From: Aradus depressus
Taxonomy: Eukaryota; Arthropoda; Insecta; Hemiptera; Aradidae
DNA: 64,000 nt
Reading direction: 5' to 3'
Assembly (NCBI GenBank): GCA_963662175.1
Contig: OY759225.1
Location: 18,463,601-18,527,600, forward strand
The notes under the pieces were generated by a model that ran no database searches, had not been told where the DNA came from, and saw nothing but the letters and a program-made list of their open reading frames with translations. The position numbers were made by a program, and so were the translations under genes. Of this stretch, positions 41,603 to 51,800 are shown piece by piece (the first letter of the stretch is position 1; every line of letters starts with the position of its first letter).

Positions 41603-41936
41603 ATATTTTGTAGAAATATCAGACTTTCTGTAACATATTGATACACATAGTATAAATTAAGGAACAACCATAACAATTCTTAAAGAGAAAGTAAATAACG
41701 AATCAACAACAATATTTACCCAATCATTCTTTCCTCTAATCGTTAGAGGATACTCATTTTGACATATTAAAATAGACACGGATGTTATTTGTTTGACCAT
41801 CCTCGAAAGAATGATTGGGTAAATATTGTTGTTGATTTCGTTATTTACTTTCTCTTTAAGAATTGTTATGGTTGTTCCTTAATTTATACTATGTGTATCA
41901 ATATGTTATAGAAAGTCTGATATTTCTACAAAATAT

Positions 41937-41973
41937 GGTCCTGAAGATGGGGTTGATCTCCGAAACGTTGACC
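41937..41973 (+). ncRNA. hammerhead-like core, family 2 right arm
   Basis: GGTC (41937-41940), CTGAAGA (41941-41947), extra T, helix II GGGG/CTCC around TTGAT (one G-U), GAAA (41962-41965), helix III palindrome ACGT (41965-41968), presumed cleavage at T41969, GACC (41970-41973) pairing with GGTC. Complete core with the same extra base before helix II as family 1. Confidence 0.6.
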
Positions 41974-42049
41974 TAAACTAATTAAAAAATAAATATTTGA
42001 AGATTTGTTTCTACTCTCCCCTCACCATTACCTGTACGTTTATACTACC

Positions 42050-42365
42050 TGAACCAAGGCCTTCATGTGCTGTCTTCCAGTTTCCTTAATGAACCTGAGA
42101 ATGCTCTCATAGTCCAATCTTCTAAAGTCCTCTGTGATTACATCTTTACCAAAGATGTGGAATCTCGTTCGCGCGTATCCCGAGCATATACCTAGGAAGT
42201 GTGCCGCCGTCTCGTCTTCTTCCCCACATCTGTCACAGGTGAGACTGTCCTTGACTCCTACAGTGTGTTGCCTATTGAACGACCCGCGTCCTGTGAGAAC
42301 TCCAGTTAGTTACCAAAGCTCGTTCCTTCTGAGGTTCAGGATCCCATCCTTTGGACTCCACTCGT
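42050..42365 (-). pseudogene. LINE-B relic: C-terminal zinc motif region
   Basis: The minus strand reads GVLTGRGSFNRQHTVGVKDS, CDRCGEEDETAAHFLGIC, YARTRFHIFGKDVITEDFRR and LRFIKETGRQHM. G-V-L-T-G-x, then C-x2-C...H-x4-C after an RNase H domain is the layout of I/Jockey-type LINE termini. A stop interrupts the linker upstream (near 42315). Pairs with 36480-36745 and 37200-37495. Confidence 0.8.
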
Positions 42366-42439
42366 CAGCAGTTACAATTTATCAGAAAATATATTTAAAA
42401 CATTACAATAATAACTCATTGTAGCGGTCATGCCTCTAA

Positions 42440-42685
42440 TATTAATAATTATATTTTAAATATGATTTTTTACAGGTCGTCCGGTTTTCGAGACACCTCT
42501 CGAAATATAGTTTAGAAACATATAATTTTAGACATTTCCTTGATTTACCCGAAAACGATTAGACCTATCGAAAAATTGATTCTTACAAAAATTGTTCCTT
42601 ATAAAATTTCCAATCGCTGATAAGTCCTCAGATTTGAGATAGAATCAATACGAAAAAAGTTATAGCGCCCCGAAAAACGTTAACT
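42440..42685 (+). repeat. family X copy
   Basis: CAGGTCGTCCGGTTTTCGAG, TTTCCTTGATTTACCCGAAA and ACCTATCGAAAAATTGATTC, ending ATACGAAAAAAGTTATAGCG. Confidence 0.75.
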
Positions 42686-42714
42686 ATATGTCTATAAGGT
42701 ATATACATATACAT

Positions 42715-42920
42715 ATGTATATACCTTTAAAATATACTTATACCAGAAAACGCTTACAGATCACTCTCTCTCTCCCCTTCCCATTTCATTTTGTCTCTTT
42801 GAACAGAGTTATATAGACATTCTTATACCCAGTAATGCCAGTAGGAAATAATATTGAGAAAGGGGAAAGAGAGTCTATAAGCGTAGTTGATATAAGAAAA
42901 TCCTGTAATGGCCACATTAC
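42715..42920. mobile_element. TTATACCAAC MITE copy
   Basis: Left CGCTTACAGATCACTCTCTC; right GTCTATAAGCGTAGTTGATA, AAGAAAATCCTGTAATGGCC, ACATTAC. Centre with TTATACCCAGTAATGCCAGT. Confidence 0.75.
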
Positions 42921-43133
42921 TTTTTTTTTTTTAATAATTAGATGAAATTTCAGTAATTGTATAGTTTTTCGATAATATCATATAGGCAGTTTAATCGATT
43001 TTTTTTTTTAATTTTTGGGTTCAAAGGGGTTGAAAAATACGAAATTCCAGTGAAAATTCAACGCCGAATTTTTAACCGATTATATAACCTCCTATACTTC
43101 GTAAAGCTGGTAAAGTAAAAAGTCTCTTGGAAG
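42921..43133. repeat. family Y-related segment
   Basis: GGGTTCAAAGGGG, AATTCCAGTGAAAATTCAAC and ACCTCCTATACTTCGTAAAG resemble segments at 35060 and 58000. Confidence 0.45.
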
Positions 43134-43975
43134 AGACAGGTGTATACCACCTGTTAATATCCTGTCCGATATACTCCCCCATTAGAAGCCACTTCCTGCC
43201 TCAGAGTGTAAACATAGACAGATCCAACCATCATACATCACTCCTGGCCCCATAATAACAAACATACCTCAAATATTTTCTATTATTTGATCAGCGCTGT
43301 GAAACTTAGATCATTCATTGTTAACGAATAATGTATTTCAACTTCCATATTATATTGATATTCAATATCTACATCCCCACTCCATATTTACTGTATTTGT
43401 TACATTATTATTATTATTATTAATTTGTAATTACTTTTTTTATTTACACTTATTTTATTTATTTATTTATGTTATTTATTTGAGGGCGCAGGTAGCTCAG
43501 TGGTGTGCGTGCTTGACTTCTGAGCTCAAGGTCGTGGGTTCGTAACCCGACCGAGGCCCATAGTTTATTTTATCTGAGAGGTAAAATAAACTTAAGCACG
43601 CCGTCCTTCGGATGGGACGTTAAGCGATGGTCCCGGGCCTGTACGATGTCCGGTACTCGTTAAAGAACCCTACCCTAGATGAATCAAAATTTAGGGTAGG
43701 CAAAATTTAGGACTCCCACAGTAGAGTCGGGCTCATGTCCACCAGAGTGACGAAAGAGCGCTCTGGTAGTAGGCGATATGACCTCGTTGTTAAAACCCGG
43801 GCGTGAGTCATAAAACCTAACCTAACCTATGTTATTTATTTAGTTTGTTAAAGGTTCCTTTATATGTGTCATTATTATGTTAATATTGTAAATGTAATGG
43901 TCACTGACTCAATAGTATAGGGGTGATCCCTTTAAACAATAAAAATTATTATTATTATTATTATTATTGAGTAAA
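43134..43975 (+). pseudogene. LINE-F 3' end with SINE-1 inserted
   Basis: GGTGTATACCACCTGTTAAT to CTATTATTTGATCAGCGCT is the + copy of the C-terminal coding end at 33.7-33.9 kb, now out of frame. The 3' UTR continues past the SINE to TTTAAACAATAAAAATTATT and (ATT)n. The SINE here is at a different site from that in the 33-kb copy. Confidence 0.82.
43482..43828 (+). mobile_element. SINE-1 copy, complete
   Basis: 347 bp from GAGGGCGCAGGTAGCTCAGT to ATAAAACCTAACCTAACCT, flanked by an exact 13-bp duplication ATGTTATTTATTT (43469-43481, 43829-43841). With the 20.7-kb copy this fixes the element's ends. Confidence 0.95.
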
Positions 43976-44390
43976 AAGTCTGGGAACAACGTAAATTTAG
44001 CCGTTTATGATAAAAAGTAAAAAAAATTTTGAAAGAGCGTCGTTGAAAAATGGAAAATTGGTAAGGGTGAAGCCAGTGGGACAATGAGGGCTTGTTTTCC
44101 ATGAACGTAGCCTCTAGCCCCCCGCCTTCTGACCTAAAATAATGAACTGGGGCTGCCAGCAGAGCTGGTTCCGTTGTGTGGAAAGTGCTTATTTGCATTG
44201 CAGATCTGGTTAGTTCCGTATGGTCCGGAGGAGCGGGTTCTGTCCAACAGACCAGACCCTCTTTTTATTATCACCCTTCTAAACGTTTTTATTTTCCCAG
44301 TTATACAAAGTATAGGGGAAGTTATATAATCGGTTACAAATTTGATGTTGTTTTCACCAGAAATTATAGTTAGTTATATATGTATATATA
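43976..44390. other. unassigned stretch
   Basis: Two short frames (44198-43932 minus, 44176-44373 plus) overlap without motifs. No assignment. Confidence 0.35.
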
Positions 44391-44394
44391 TTAT

Positions 44395-44746
44395 ACTATT
44401 TGCCTACAATACATATATTATACCATTTGCCTATAACACATATATTATACTATTTGCCTACAATAAATATATTATACTATTTGCCTACAATACATATATT
44501 ATACCATTTGCCTACAATACATATATTATACCATTTGCCTACAATACATATATTATACCATTTGCCTACAACACATATATTATACTATTTGCCTACAACA
44601 CATATATTATACTATTTGCCTACAATAAATATATTATACTATTTGCCTACAATACATATATTATACCATTTGCCTACAATACATATATTATACCATTTGC
44701 CTACAATACATATATTATACCATTTGCCTACAATACATATATTATA
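44395..44746 (+). repeat. 27-bp minisatellite, ~13 copies
   Basis: TGCCTACAATACATATATTA recurs every 27 bp from 44401 to 44725 with T/C variation. It continues for about 40 bp after the inserted pogo-like element (45416-45455). Open in two frames because 27 is a multiple of three; not coding. Confidence 0.95.
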
Positions 44747-45413
44747 CAGTAGAACCTCTATAAGTCGAACATCAAGGGAGACGCCAAAAAATTCGAGTTT
44801 TCGACAGGGAGGATTTCGACTTAGACGGATTTTGATTCGATTTGTAGAGGTTAAGATTCATTCTAACTAATTTTGAGTTAGAGAGGTGAAATAAATAAAA
44901 ATTCAAGTTACAGAGGTAACAAACATATTTATATTTATTATAAATCAACATTATTTCAAAACATCCATAAAATAAAAAATACGTAGTATATGTAGGTATT
45001 AAAAAAAGTCAGTAATTTCTTTTGCTTTAGATAATTGGTAATCCTATTTATTGTATACTCCTAAATTGTTTTCTAAGAAACAATGGTGTACATTGTAGGC
45101 AAATTCTTAAAGTCGGTAACTTATTTTTCTTCGAGCTATAGAGATAATAAGTTTCAAATAATCGAGTTGTAAAGGTTGTAAAATAAAACATTGCTATGTT
45201 CGAAATACAGAGCTACAATTTATTTTTTCGAGTTATAGAGGGAAAATATGTACCAAAATGACTTGTAGGGACTCACTGATTATTTCGACTAATCGAGGGT
45301 TGAGATTTCGAGTAATGGAGGTTTTGGGGCTTGAAGGGAAAGGAACAAAACCTTTTTTTTCGAGTTTTGGAGGTTTTCGACTTATCGAAGTTCGACTTAC
45401 AGAGGTTCTACTG
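44747..45413. mobile_element. pogo/Tigger-like MITE 1
   Basis: Terminal inverted repeats CAGTAGAACCTCTATAAGTC and GACTTACAGAGGTTCTACTG, flanked by TA on both sides, 667 bp. CAGT(A/-) termini plus TA duplication are the pogo/Tigger hallmark. The interior is rich in TTCGAGTTATAGAGG-type imperfect repeats of the terminus and has no transposase. Confidence 0.92.
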
Positions 45414-45455
45414 TATTATTTGCCTACAATACATATACTTTACGATTTGCCTTTC

Positions 45456-45660
45456 GTGTTATAACCTTACGGAAAATTAAATACTTCTAGGTTGAAAAAC
45501 GAGGGCATATTGCAGTATAAGTAATATTAAAAATGATGAACAACAAAAAATTGTATACCTACATAACTACTTTTTGCAGTCAGATTTAGTTATAAACTAA
45601 CCGCCTTTTCAATAACAGTGGTAAAATCAAAATTAATTATTAAATTATAACAAAATAAAT
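45456..45660. other. unassigned AT-rich stretch
   Basis: No motif. Confidence 0.4.
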
Positions 45661-45664
45661 TAAT

Positions 45665-45986
45665 TTATAGTTTAGTTATTATGACTCATGCCCGGGCTTT
45701 AACTATGAGGTCATATCGCCTACTATCAGAGAGCTCTTTCGTCACTCTGGTGGTCATGAGCCCGACTCCACTGTGGGAGTCTTAAATTTTTATTCACCTA
45801 GGGCAAAGGTCTTTAACGAGTACCTGACATCATACAGACTCGGAACCATCGCTTAACGTCCCATCCGAATGACTGCGTGCTTAAGTTTATTTTACTTCCC
45901 AGATAAAATAAACTAAAGACCTCGGCCGGGTTTTGAACTCACGATCTTGAGCTCAGAAAGCAAGCACGCATACCACTAAGCTACCT
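45665..45986 (-). mobile_element. SINE-1 copy, old tail
   Basis: From TAGTTATTATGACTCATGCC to CACTAAGCTACC at a T run. Head largely intact; tail AACTA type. Confidence 0.9.
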
Positions 45987-46059
45987 TTTTTTTTTATACA
46001 TTCATTTATAATTGATTAATCTATAAATATATATATTATTTTTCATATATTCTTATAGT

Positions 46060-46170
46060 TACATTGTTTTCTTTCTTTTGTATATCTCGCCACATTGGGA
46101 CCTGATGAAGGGACGTAAGAACGTCCCGAAACATCGTTAGGATAAAGACACTTCCAAGAGTTTTTTGAAA
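46060..46170 (+). repeat. family 3 tail with hammerhead-like core
   Basis: CACATTGGGAC, CTGATGA (46102-46108), extra A, a perfect 6-bp helix II GGGACG-TAAGAA-CGTCCC (46110-46127), GAAA (46128-46131), then ACATCGTTAGG and AAAGACACTTCCAAGAG. Helix I cannot be closed convincingly here, unlike families 1 and 2. Confidence 0.65.
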
Positions 46171-46229
46171 TATAGTTATCTTAATTTTTATTAAATTGAA
46201 AAATGTGTCTACTTATTATAAACGTATCT

Positions 46230-46440
46230 TGTATACATTTTTTTTATACACTCATATATTTTTAAGTATTTATTTGCTCAGTTTTTATTTATTTCATTTT
46301 ACTTTTTTTAATAGTTTTGTTATTACTACTAATCATAGGTGTGTTAGACCCAAGTAGTATCTATAAAGCTATCTTAATGTATAAATTCTTTCCACGTATT
46401 GGTCTAACGGAAATAAATGTATTATTATTATCTCAAACTT
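46230..46440 (+). repeat. possible LINE 3' terminus
   Basis: TGTGTTAGACCCAAGTAGTA, then GGAAATAAATGTATTATTAT: a polyadenylation-like signal followed by a short ATT repeat, the style of LINE ends in this window. No coding part recognised. Confidence 0.35.
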
Positions 46441-46474
46441 CCCGCCTCCCCACCCGCTACATCTGGTTATAGAG

Positions 46475-46562
46475 AATCATGCCCGGGGTTGAAACTACGA
46501 CGTCATATTGCCTACTTTCGTCGCTCTGGTGGACAATAGCCCAACTTCCCTAGTGTAATAAT
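46475..46562 (-). mobile_element. SINE-1 fragment
   Basis: CATGCCCGGGGTTGAAACTA, GTCATATTGCCTACT and GCTCTGGTGGACA match the distal SINE-1. Confidence 0.75.
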
Positions 46563-46900
46563 AAATATTCTATTGATCCAACCATGGCTAAAATGAAGTT
46601 CCTGATGACCGGTCCATAAAGGAAGGAAGGAGCAGAGAAGTGATGGTCAGGGTACGTCTGGGGGCAATGCAAGTTATTGTTTCTGAAAGAGGGGGGCCCA
46701 GGAACCTGGGGCGGGGGCGGTGGCGAACACTCTGCTCATTGTTTTCTCAAGACGTGATCAATTTTCTCCAGTCATTCTTCACTCTTTCAAGAACCGGGGA
46801 GGCTGTTAATTCTATTCTCTGCACTATGTCAGAACCTGTTCCTTATACTTGTGTTCTTGTTATAAATAAAATATTGTAAAGAAAGCCGATGTATTAAAAA
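46563..46900. other. unassigned stretch ending in an AATAAA signal
   Basis: The 79-codon plus frame 46640-46879 has no motif. TATAAATAAAATATTG at its end resembles a polyadenylation region of a retroelement or LTR. Confidence 0.3.
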
Positions 46901-47290
46901 AGGATATGTTTGAAGTCTATGGAGAGGAATTCCTAAGTTTATGCATAGAGTGTACTGAAGTACCTCTATTTTCAGTTGGATACGGTTGATTGAACAGTTA
47001 GAGCATATTATCAAGGATATGTTTGAAGTCTATGAGAGGAACCCCTATGTTTATGCATAGAGTGTACTGAAGGATCTCTATTTTCAGTTGGATAGGGTTG
47101 ATTGTACAGTTAGAGCATATTATCAAGGATATGTTTGAAGTCTATGGAGAGGAACCCCTAAGTTTATGCATAGAGTGTACTGAGGACCTCTATTTTCAGT
47201 TGGATACGGTTGATTGTACAGTTAGAGCATATTATCAAGGATATGTTTGAAGTCTATGGAGAGGAACCCCTAAGTTTATGCATAGCCACT
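46901..47290 (+). repeat. 112-bp tandem repeat, ~3.5 copies
   Basis: AGGATATGTTTGAAGTCTAT starts at 46901, 47014, 47126 and 47238. Units differ by single substitutions and 1-bp indels. Confidence 0.95.
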
Positions 47291-47555
47291 CCCCTTGAGG
47301 GCTGCATAAATGCACAGAATACACTCTTGCCTTTTTTTATTTTCTCTTTCTCCATTGTGATGTTTAGGGACAGAAGCAAGACCCTCAACTCTAGGTGATT
47401 GTCTAAGTCGGTCCCACTCAGCAGACTCCTTAATCCAAGAAAAGGGGAGGCTTTATGACCCTCCGACCTGAAACCGACTCTAAAACCTTCAACCAAAAGT
47501 GCCTTCTCCCAATAATAAAACAAAATCTCGTCTTTTCTAACTCTAAATCAAGCTT
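47291..47555. other. unassigned stretch
   Basis: Overlapping frames on both strands (47210-47398 plus, 47523-47254 minus); no motif. Confidence 0.35.
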
Positions 47556-47564
47556 TCTCAACAC

Positions 47565-48440
47565 TTCTACTAACATAAGTTGAACAATCTCTTAGCAACT
47601 CGTTCTTAATATTTCCTCTTTCTGCTTCTTCTCAACGCTTGTACTCACATATGTTGAACAATCTCTTAGCAACTCGTTCTCAATATTTCCTCTTTATGCT
47701 TCTTCTCAACGCTTGTACTAACATAAGTTGAACAATCTCTTAGCAAGTTGTTCCTAATATCTTCTCTTTCTGCTTCTTCTTAACTCTTCAATTAACATAA
47801 GTTGAACTCTTAGCAACTCGTTCCCAATATTTTCTTCTTCTGCTTCTTCTTAACACTTCTACTAAAATAAGCTAATCTCTTAGCAACTTGTTCCTAATAT
47901 CTTCTCCTTCTACTTCTTCTCAACACTTCTACTAACATAAGTTGAACAATCTCTTAGCAACTCGTTCTTAATATTTCCTCTTTCTGCTTCTTCTCAACGC
48001 TTGTACTAACATAAGTTGAACAATCTCTTAGCAACTCGTTCTTAATATTTCCTCTTTCTGCTTCTTCTCAACGCTTGTACTCACATATGTTGAACAATCT
48101 CTTAGCAACTCGTTCTCAATATTTCCTCTTTATGCTTCTTCTCAACGCTTGTACTAACATAAGTTGAACAATCTCTTAGCAAGTTGTTCCTAATATCTTC
48201 TCTTTCTGCTTCTTCTTAACACTTCAATTAACATAAGTTGAACTCTTAGCAACTCGTTCCCAATATTTTCTTCTTCTGCTTCTTCTTAACACTTCTACTA
48301 AAATAAGCTAATCTCTTAGCAACTTGTTCCTAATATCTTCTCCTTCTACTTCTTCTCAACACTTCTACTAACATAAGTTGAACTCTTAGCAATTCGTTCC
48401 CAATATTTTCTTCTTCTGCTTCTTCTTAACACTTTTCAAC
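47565..48440 (-). repeat. 74-bp tandem repeat with 435-bp higher-order period
   Basis: TGAACAATCTCTTAGCAACT starts at 47581, 47655, 47729 and so on (74 bp), with some shortened units. The variant beginning with the Ctcaatatttcctctttatg block recurs at 47655 and 48090, i.e. 435 bp apart, showing a second level of duplication. Strongly strand-asymmetric (pyrimidine-rich). Confidence 0.9.
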
Positions 48441-48484
48441 ATATAATACTGTTTGGTCTGACTTAGTTGTAAATTCGGGCAAAA

Positions 48485-48800
48485 GCGAAACCAAAGTACT
48501 GTGAAGATATCATATGCTGTGAAACTATAGCATAGTGTGTACTTAGTATCTATTACATACTATGAAGCTACTACGTACCGTAAAGCTACTAAGCACAGTG
48601 TAGGTACTATGTACAGTGAAACTACTACATACTGTAAAGCTACTAAATACTATCTATCACAATCTGTGAAGGTATTAAATACACTTAAGATACTTGTAAA
48701 TTTAACGCACTGTAGAGCTATAAATACTATCTATTACCTACTGTGAAACTACTACATACTCTGATGCTACTACATACAGTGAAGATACTACGAATTATGT
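48485..48800 (+). repeat. degenerate ~20-bp minisatellite
   Basis: Repeated TACTGTGAAGCTACTACATA-like units with heavy variation. The short frame at 48537-48746 comes from it. Confidence 0.75.
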
Positions 48801-49340
48801 ACTAAATTGTAATTATGTATAAAAAATTGTCTGCCTTTGACCGGGCTAGCATAATATTATACCAGGCACAGTAAATGATTCTAATAGTTACATAAACAAA
48901 ATAACATAGTTTTAGACCAAAAAATAGATCTTAAAAACGGCCTAAAATGCTGTCTTTATTTGTATATTTAGACTAAATTAGGATAAAGATTTCAATTTTC
49001 AGCACAACGACGAACAAACACAGTCTCAAGAATTCCTTTTTTCTCCTTCTTTTTTTTCTTTTTCTTCTTCCTCCTGGAATTTATTCTTTTTAATAATAAT
49101 AAAATACCCCTTCTATAGATGGAAGAAGAAAAGAGGCAAGTCTTGTCAGAAGTCGCCAAGTGGGAAGGCGAGTTCCTGAAATAAATTGGGTAACGTTTCT
49201 AATAAGGGATCAAGAGTTGGGATACATTTTTGACTTTTTTTCTCTTTAATAAATCAGTTTTTAAAGAAAATTAAAAGTGAAATTGAAAAAAAAAATCTAA
49301 ATGGACTTAAAAATATTTCTATTTAATATATTTAAATAAT
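48801..49340. other. unassigned AT-rich stretch
   Basis: Pyrimidine-rich run around 49030-49070; nothing else recognised. Confidence 0.4.
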
Positions 49341-49346
49341 TGCAAT

Positions 49347-50364
49347 GGGTGAAGTGATTAAAACGTAGTTGATGCTACCACTCCGGTATTTTGGAGTTTT
49401 AACTCCGTTTAGTGTGATTAAAAAGGTAGCTACAACTACCCCCATAGTTGTATCTCGGTTTTTCCGGACATGTAGTTATAACTTCACTTTTGATGTGATA
49501 AAAAGAGAAGTGTCTCTAATTATCTTTAGTTATAACTCCAAAATGTTGAAGGGCTTGGAGTCGCACACTCCATGTCAGTTGTTAGTCTATTTCGCGATGG
49601 CGATGTTTATTAATGTAAGAGAGAGAAGGGCCTACATTGAAAGAAGAGTGTTGAGTAAGTGCAAGGAGCTGATGCGTTTCGAGAATGTTAATATAGATTT
49701 TTTAACATCAGAATTTCTGCCACCTAGTGAAGAAACTCGAGGAAAAGCACTGTCTCCAAGACAACGAATGGAAATATTTTTGCGTTATACTGCTGATACA
49801 GGATTCCAGAATGGAGTGGCAGAGGACCTTGGAGTGGACCATATTGGATTATATGTAATAATATAAATTACGTGATGGACTGTATTTTAGAAAAAAGCAA
49901 CAATTGGATTAAATTTCCCAGAACAGTTCAAGAAATAAACAGTGCAAAAGTCAATAAGCAAACACGCTTTAATTTACCACCTGTTCTGGGCGCATTAGAC
50001 TGCACTCTCATCGAAATTAAAAAACCATCAGCGTTTGGCGATGAGTATATTAACCGTACAGGTTATGCCAGTATCAATGTTCAGGGAACATGTGACGCAG
50101 AAGAAAAGTTCACAAGCATTTGCGCTGAGTGGCCTGGTTCAGTGCACGATGCCAGAATAAGGAGAAGAATATGAAAGGTAGTTACTGCTACATCCAAGTT
50201 ATATCTACCCATAGTTGTATCTCCGGTTTTTCCCGATACCACTCCACTTGGGGTAGATGTAACTATGAAGTGTTAGCGTTTGTTTCATCTCATGAATTTG
50301 ACTTAAAGCTATCACTACACCGTAGTGTCTACTACGTAGTCACTTCGTTTTAATCACTTCACCC
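49347..50364 (+). mobile_element. PIF/Harbinger element, internally deleted
   Basis: Terminal inverted repeats GGGTGAAGTGATTAAAACG (left) and CGTTTTAATCACTTCACCC (right) are exact over 19 bp, flanked by AAT at 49344-49346 and 50365-50367 (3-bp duplication, as expected for this superfamily). Subterminal regions hold many related GTAGTTATAACT-type motifs. It encodes parts of a HARBI1-like transposase (next entry). Confidence 0.93.
49563..50173 (+). pseudogene. HARBI1-like DDE transposase remnant
   Basis: Part 1 (49563-49864): AMAMFINVRERRAYIERRV, then LSPRQRMEIFLRYTADTGFQ and GVAEDLGVDH, the N-terminal helical and HTH region; after VDH the usual S-T-V-S-R helix is missing. Part 2 (49872-50174): KFPRTVQEI, VLGALDCTLIEIKKP (first catalytic Asp), EYINRTGYASINVQGTCDAE, and WPGSVHDARI (second catalytic Asp). 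The frame then ends in ARIRRRI at 50173, so the third acidic residue and C-terminus are absent. Two frames and two deletions mean no active enzyme. Normal length is about 350-400 residues. Confidence 0.88.
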
Positions 50365-50367
50365 AAT

Positions 50368-50935
50368 GTATCTTAAGGAAATCTATAAACTAAGCTGGAT
50401 TGACCGAACTAGTAGAAGATTACTCACATGACTTCTGGACTTATCAATAGATTTGTCTGTTATTTTTTAGCTCAAATAGTCGATTTGAGGGAGAGCGAAA
50501 ACATAATAATGTGGTTTTTCATTAACGGTAATTTTTCCCGAAATTCAAACTTTCAAGTCCCAAAATACCATAAAAATTCTGGGTCCAGTATTAGGAGAGT
50601 GAGGGAAAGTGTCTCTCCCCCTTTGTTTGTGCTTGTTAGCCAGGGGTTGGTAATTTGATTTTGGATCACAAGGGTGCCGGGGGTGTATGGTTAGGAACTA
50701 GGAACTAGCAAAATATTGTCTCTGAACGCAAAGCGGGAAGTCTAAGACCAGAGTGTCTGTCTATTATAGAAGAACAGATGGGACATCTCAGCCGTATTGA
50801 CGGCAACAACATACGACCCTTGTTTCTACATAACAGTCAGTTCTGTAAACAGCCTTTGTGAGTCTCTTCTTCAGTGACCTTTACACTGAACACTATATCT
50901 GTTAAGGGAATTTTCAAAAGTCTACTTTTAACTCT
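50368..50935. other. unassigned stretch
   Basis: A 76-codon frame (50428-50658) without motif; GGAACTAGGAACTAG is a short local duplication. Confidence 0.4.
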
Positions 50936-50939
50936 AGTT

Positions 50940-51073
50940 TAGGGGGGCCACCTTGGTTTGCGGGTTCGAATCCCGTCCGGGATTGAGTTTTATTTCGTAG
51001 ATAGAACTCCATCCCGGGGCCATGGATGCCGTAATTAACTAGATAACACATTGACATGGCTAATATGCAATTC
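50940..51073 (+). mobile_element. SINE-2 copy, 5'-truncated
   Basis: GGTTTGCGGGTTCGAATCCC (intact B box), TTTTATTTCGTAGATAGAAC and CTAGATAACACATTGACATG, matching 1487-1700. Confidence 0.8.
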
Positions 51074-51345
51074 TGGTTTAGTTAGTTATTATGACTCATG
51101 CCCGGGCTTTAACTACTAGATCATATCGCCTACTACCAGAGAACACTTCTGTCGGGTGGATATGAGCCCGACTCTACTGTGGGAGTCCTAAATGTTGTCT
51201 ATCTAGATTTATTCACCTAGGATAGGGGAATTTAACGACTACATGACATCGTACAGCCTCGGAACCATCGCTTAAAGTCCCATCCGAAGGACGGCGTCCT
51301 CAAGGCTTTTTTGTCTCCCAGATAAAAATCTAGTCTTGTTTATTT
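51074..51345 (-). mobile_element. SINE-1 copy, old tail, head missing
   Basis: GTTTAGTTAGTTATTATGAC to TTGTCTCCCAGATAAAAATC. Tail AACTA type; ends before the tRNA-like part. Confidence 0.88.
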
Positions 51346-51355
51346 TATTAAAAAA

Positions 51356-51800
51356 CTAGCTAAACCCGCCATGCGTTGCAATGGCTATTTTTATAATTTA
51401 AAAAAAAAATTAGAATTAAAAGTTGTCAAACCACTTTTTAAACCGTTCCAAAGATGTGTCAAACATAACCCATAAGTTTTAGCGAAATAGCTTTGACAGT
51501 TTTGCATCCTATAACATTTTTAGTGTTCTATAGAATCCAATACTGAACATTTTATGCCAATTCGTGCAATGATTCTTGTTCCCTAAACGAATGAACAAAA
51601 TGCGGGGGTGGTTGAGGTAAGAATGGGATAAAACTATGTTCTAAACCTTCTCGGTGACTCGACAAACATAATTGCTGAACATAAGAACAAAATCAGATCG
51701 AAGTTTAGGAATATACATAACACAAACATATAGACATTAGATTATATTTAAATAGATAGATTGGATTGTAGGTTGTGACAGAAAACACAAATCTGTTTCC
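51356..51800 (-). mobile_element. Helitron-like 3' end (minus strand)
   Basis: On the minus strand: hairpin GCCAT-TGCAACGC-ATGGC, then GGGTTTAG and CTAG followed by T. This fits a Helitron 3' terminus at 51356. The 5' end was not found; the extent is a guess. Confidence 0.6.

Larger units (their letters stand above)
41511..42028. mobile_element. palindromic element, family 2 (two ~223-bp arms)
   Basis: Left arm 41511-41733 and right arm 41805-42028 are near-perfect reverse complements (outer ATGGTGAGGGGAGAGTAG, inner CAATCATTCTTTC), separated by 71 bp. Sequence differs from family 1, but the design is the same: outward-facing hammerhead-like cores near the outer ends and no coding capacity. 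Confidence 0.88.

Noticed and set aside
44342..44870. Two overlapping frames of 136 and 156 codons
   Set aside because: Products of the 27-bp minisatellite, open in more than one phase because the period is a multiple of three.
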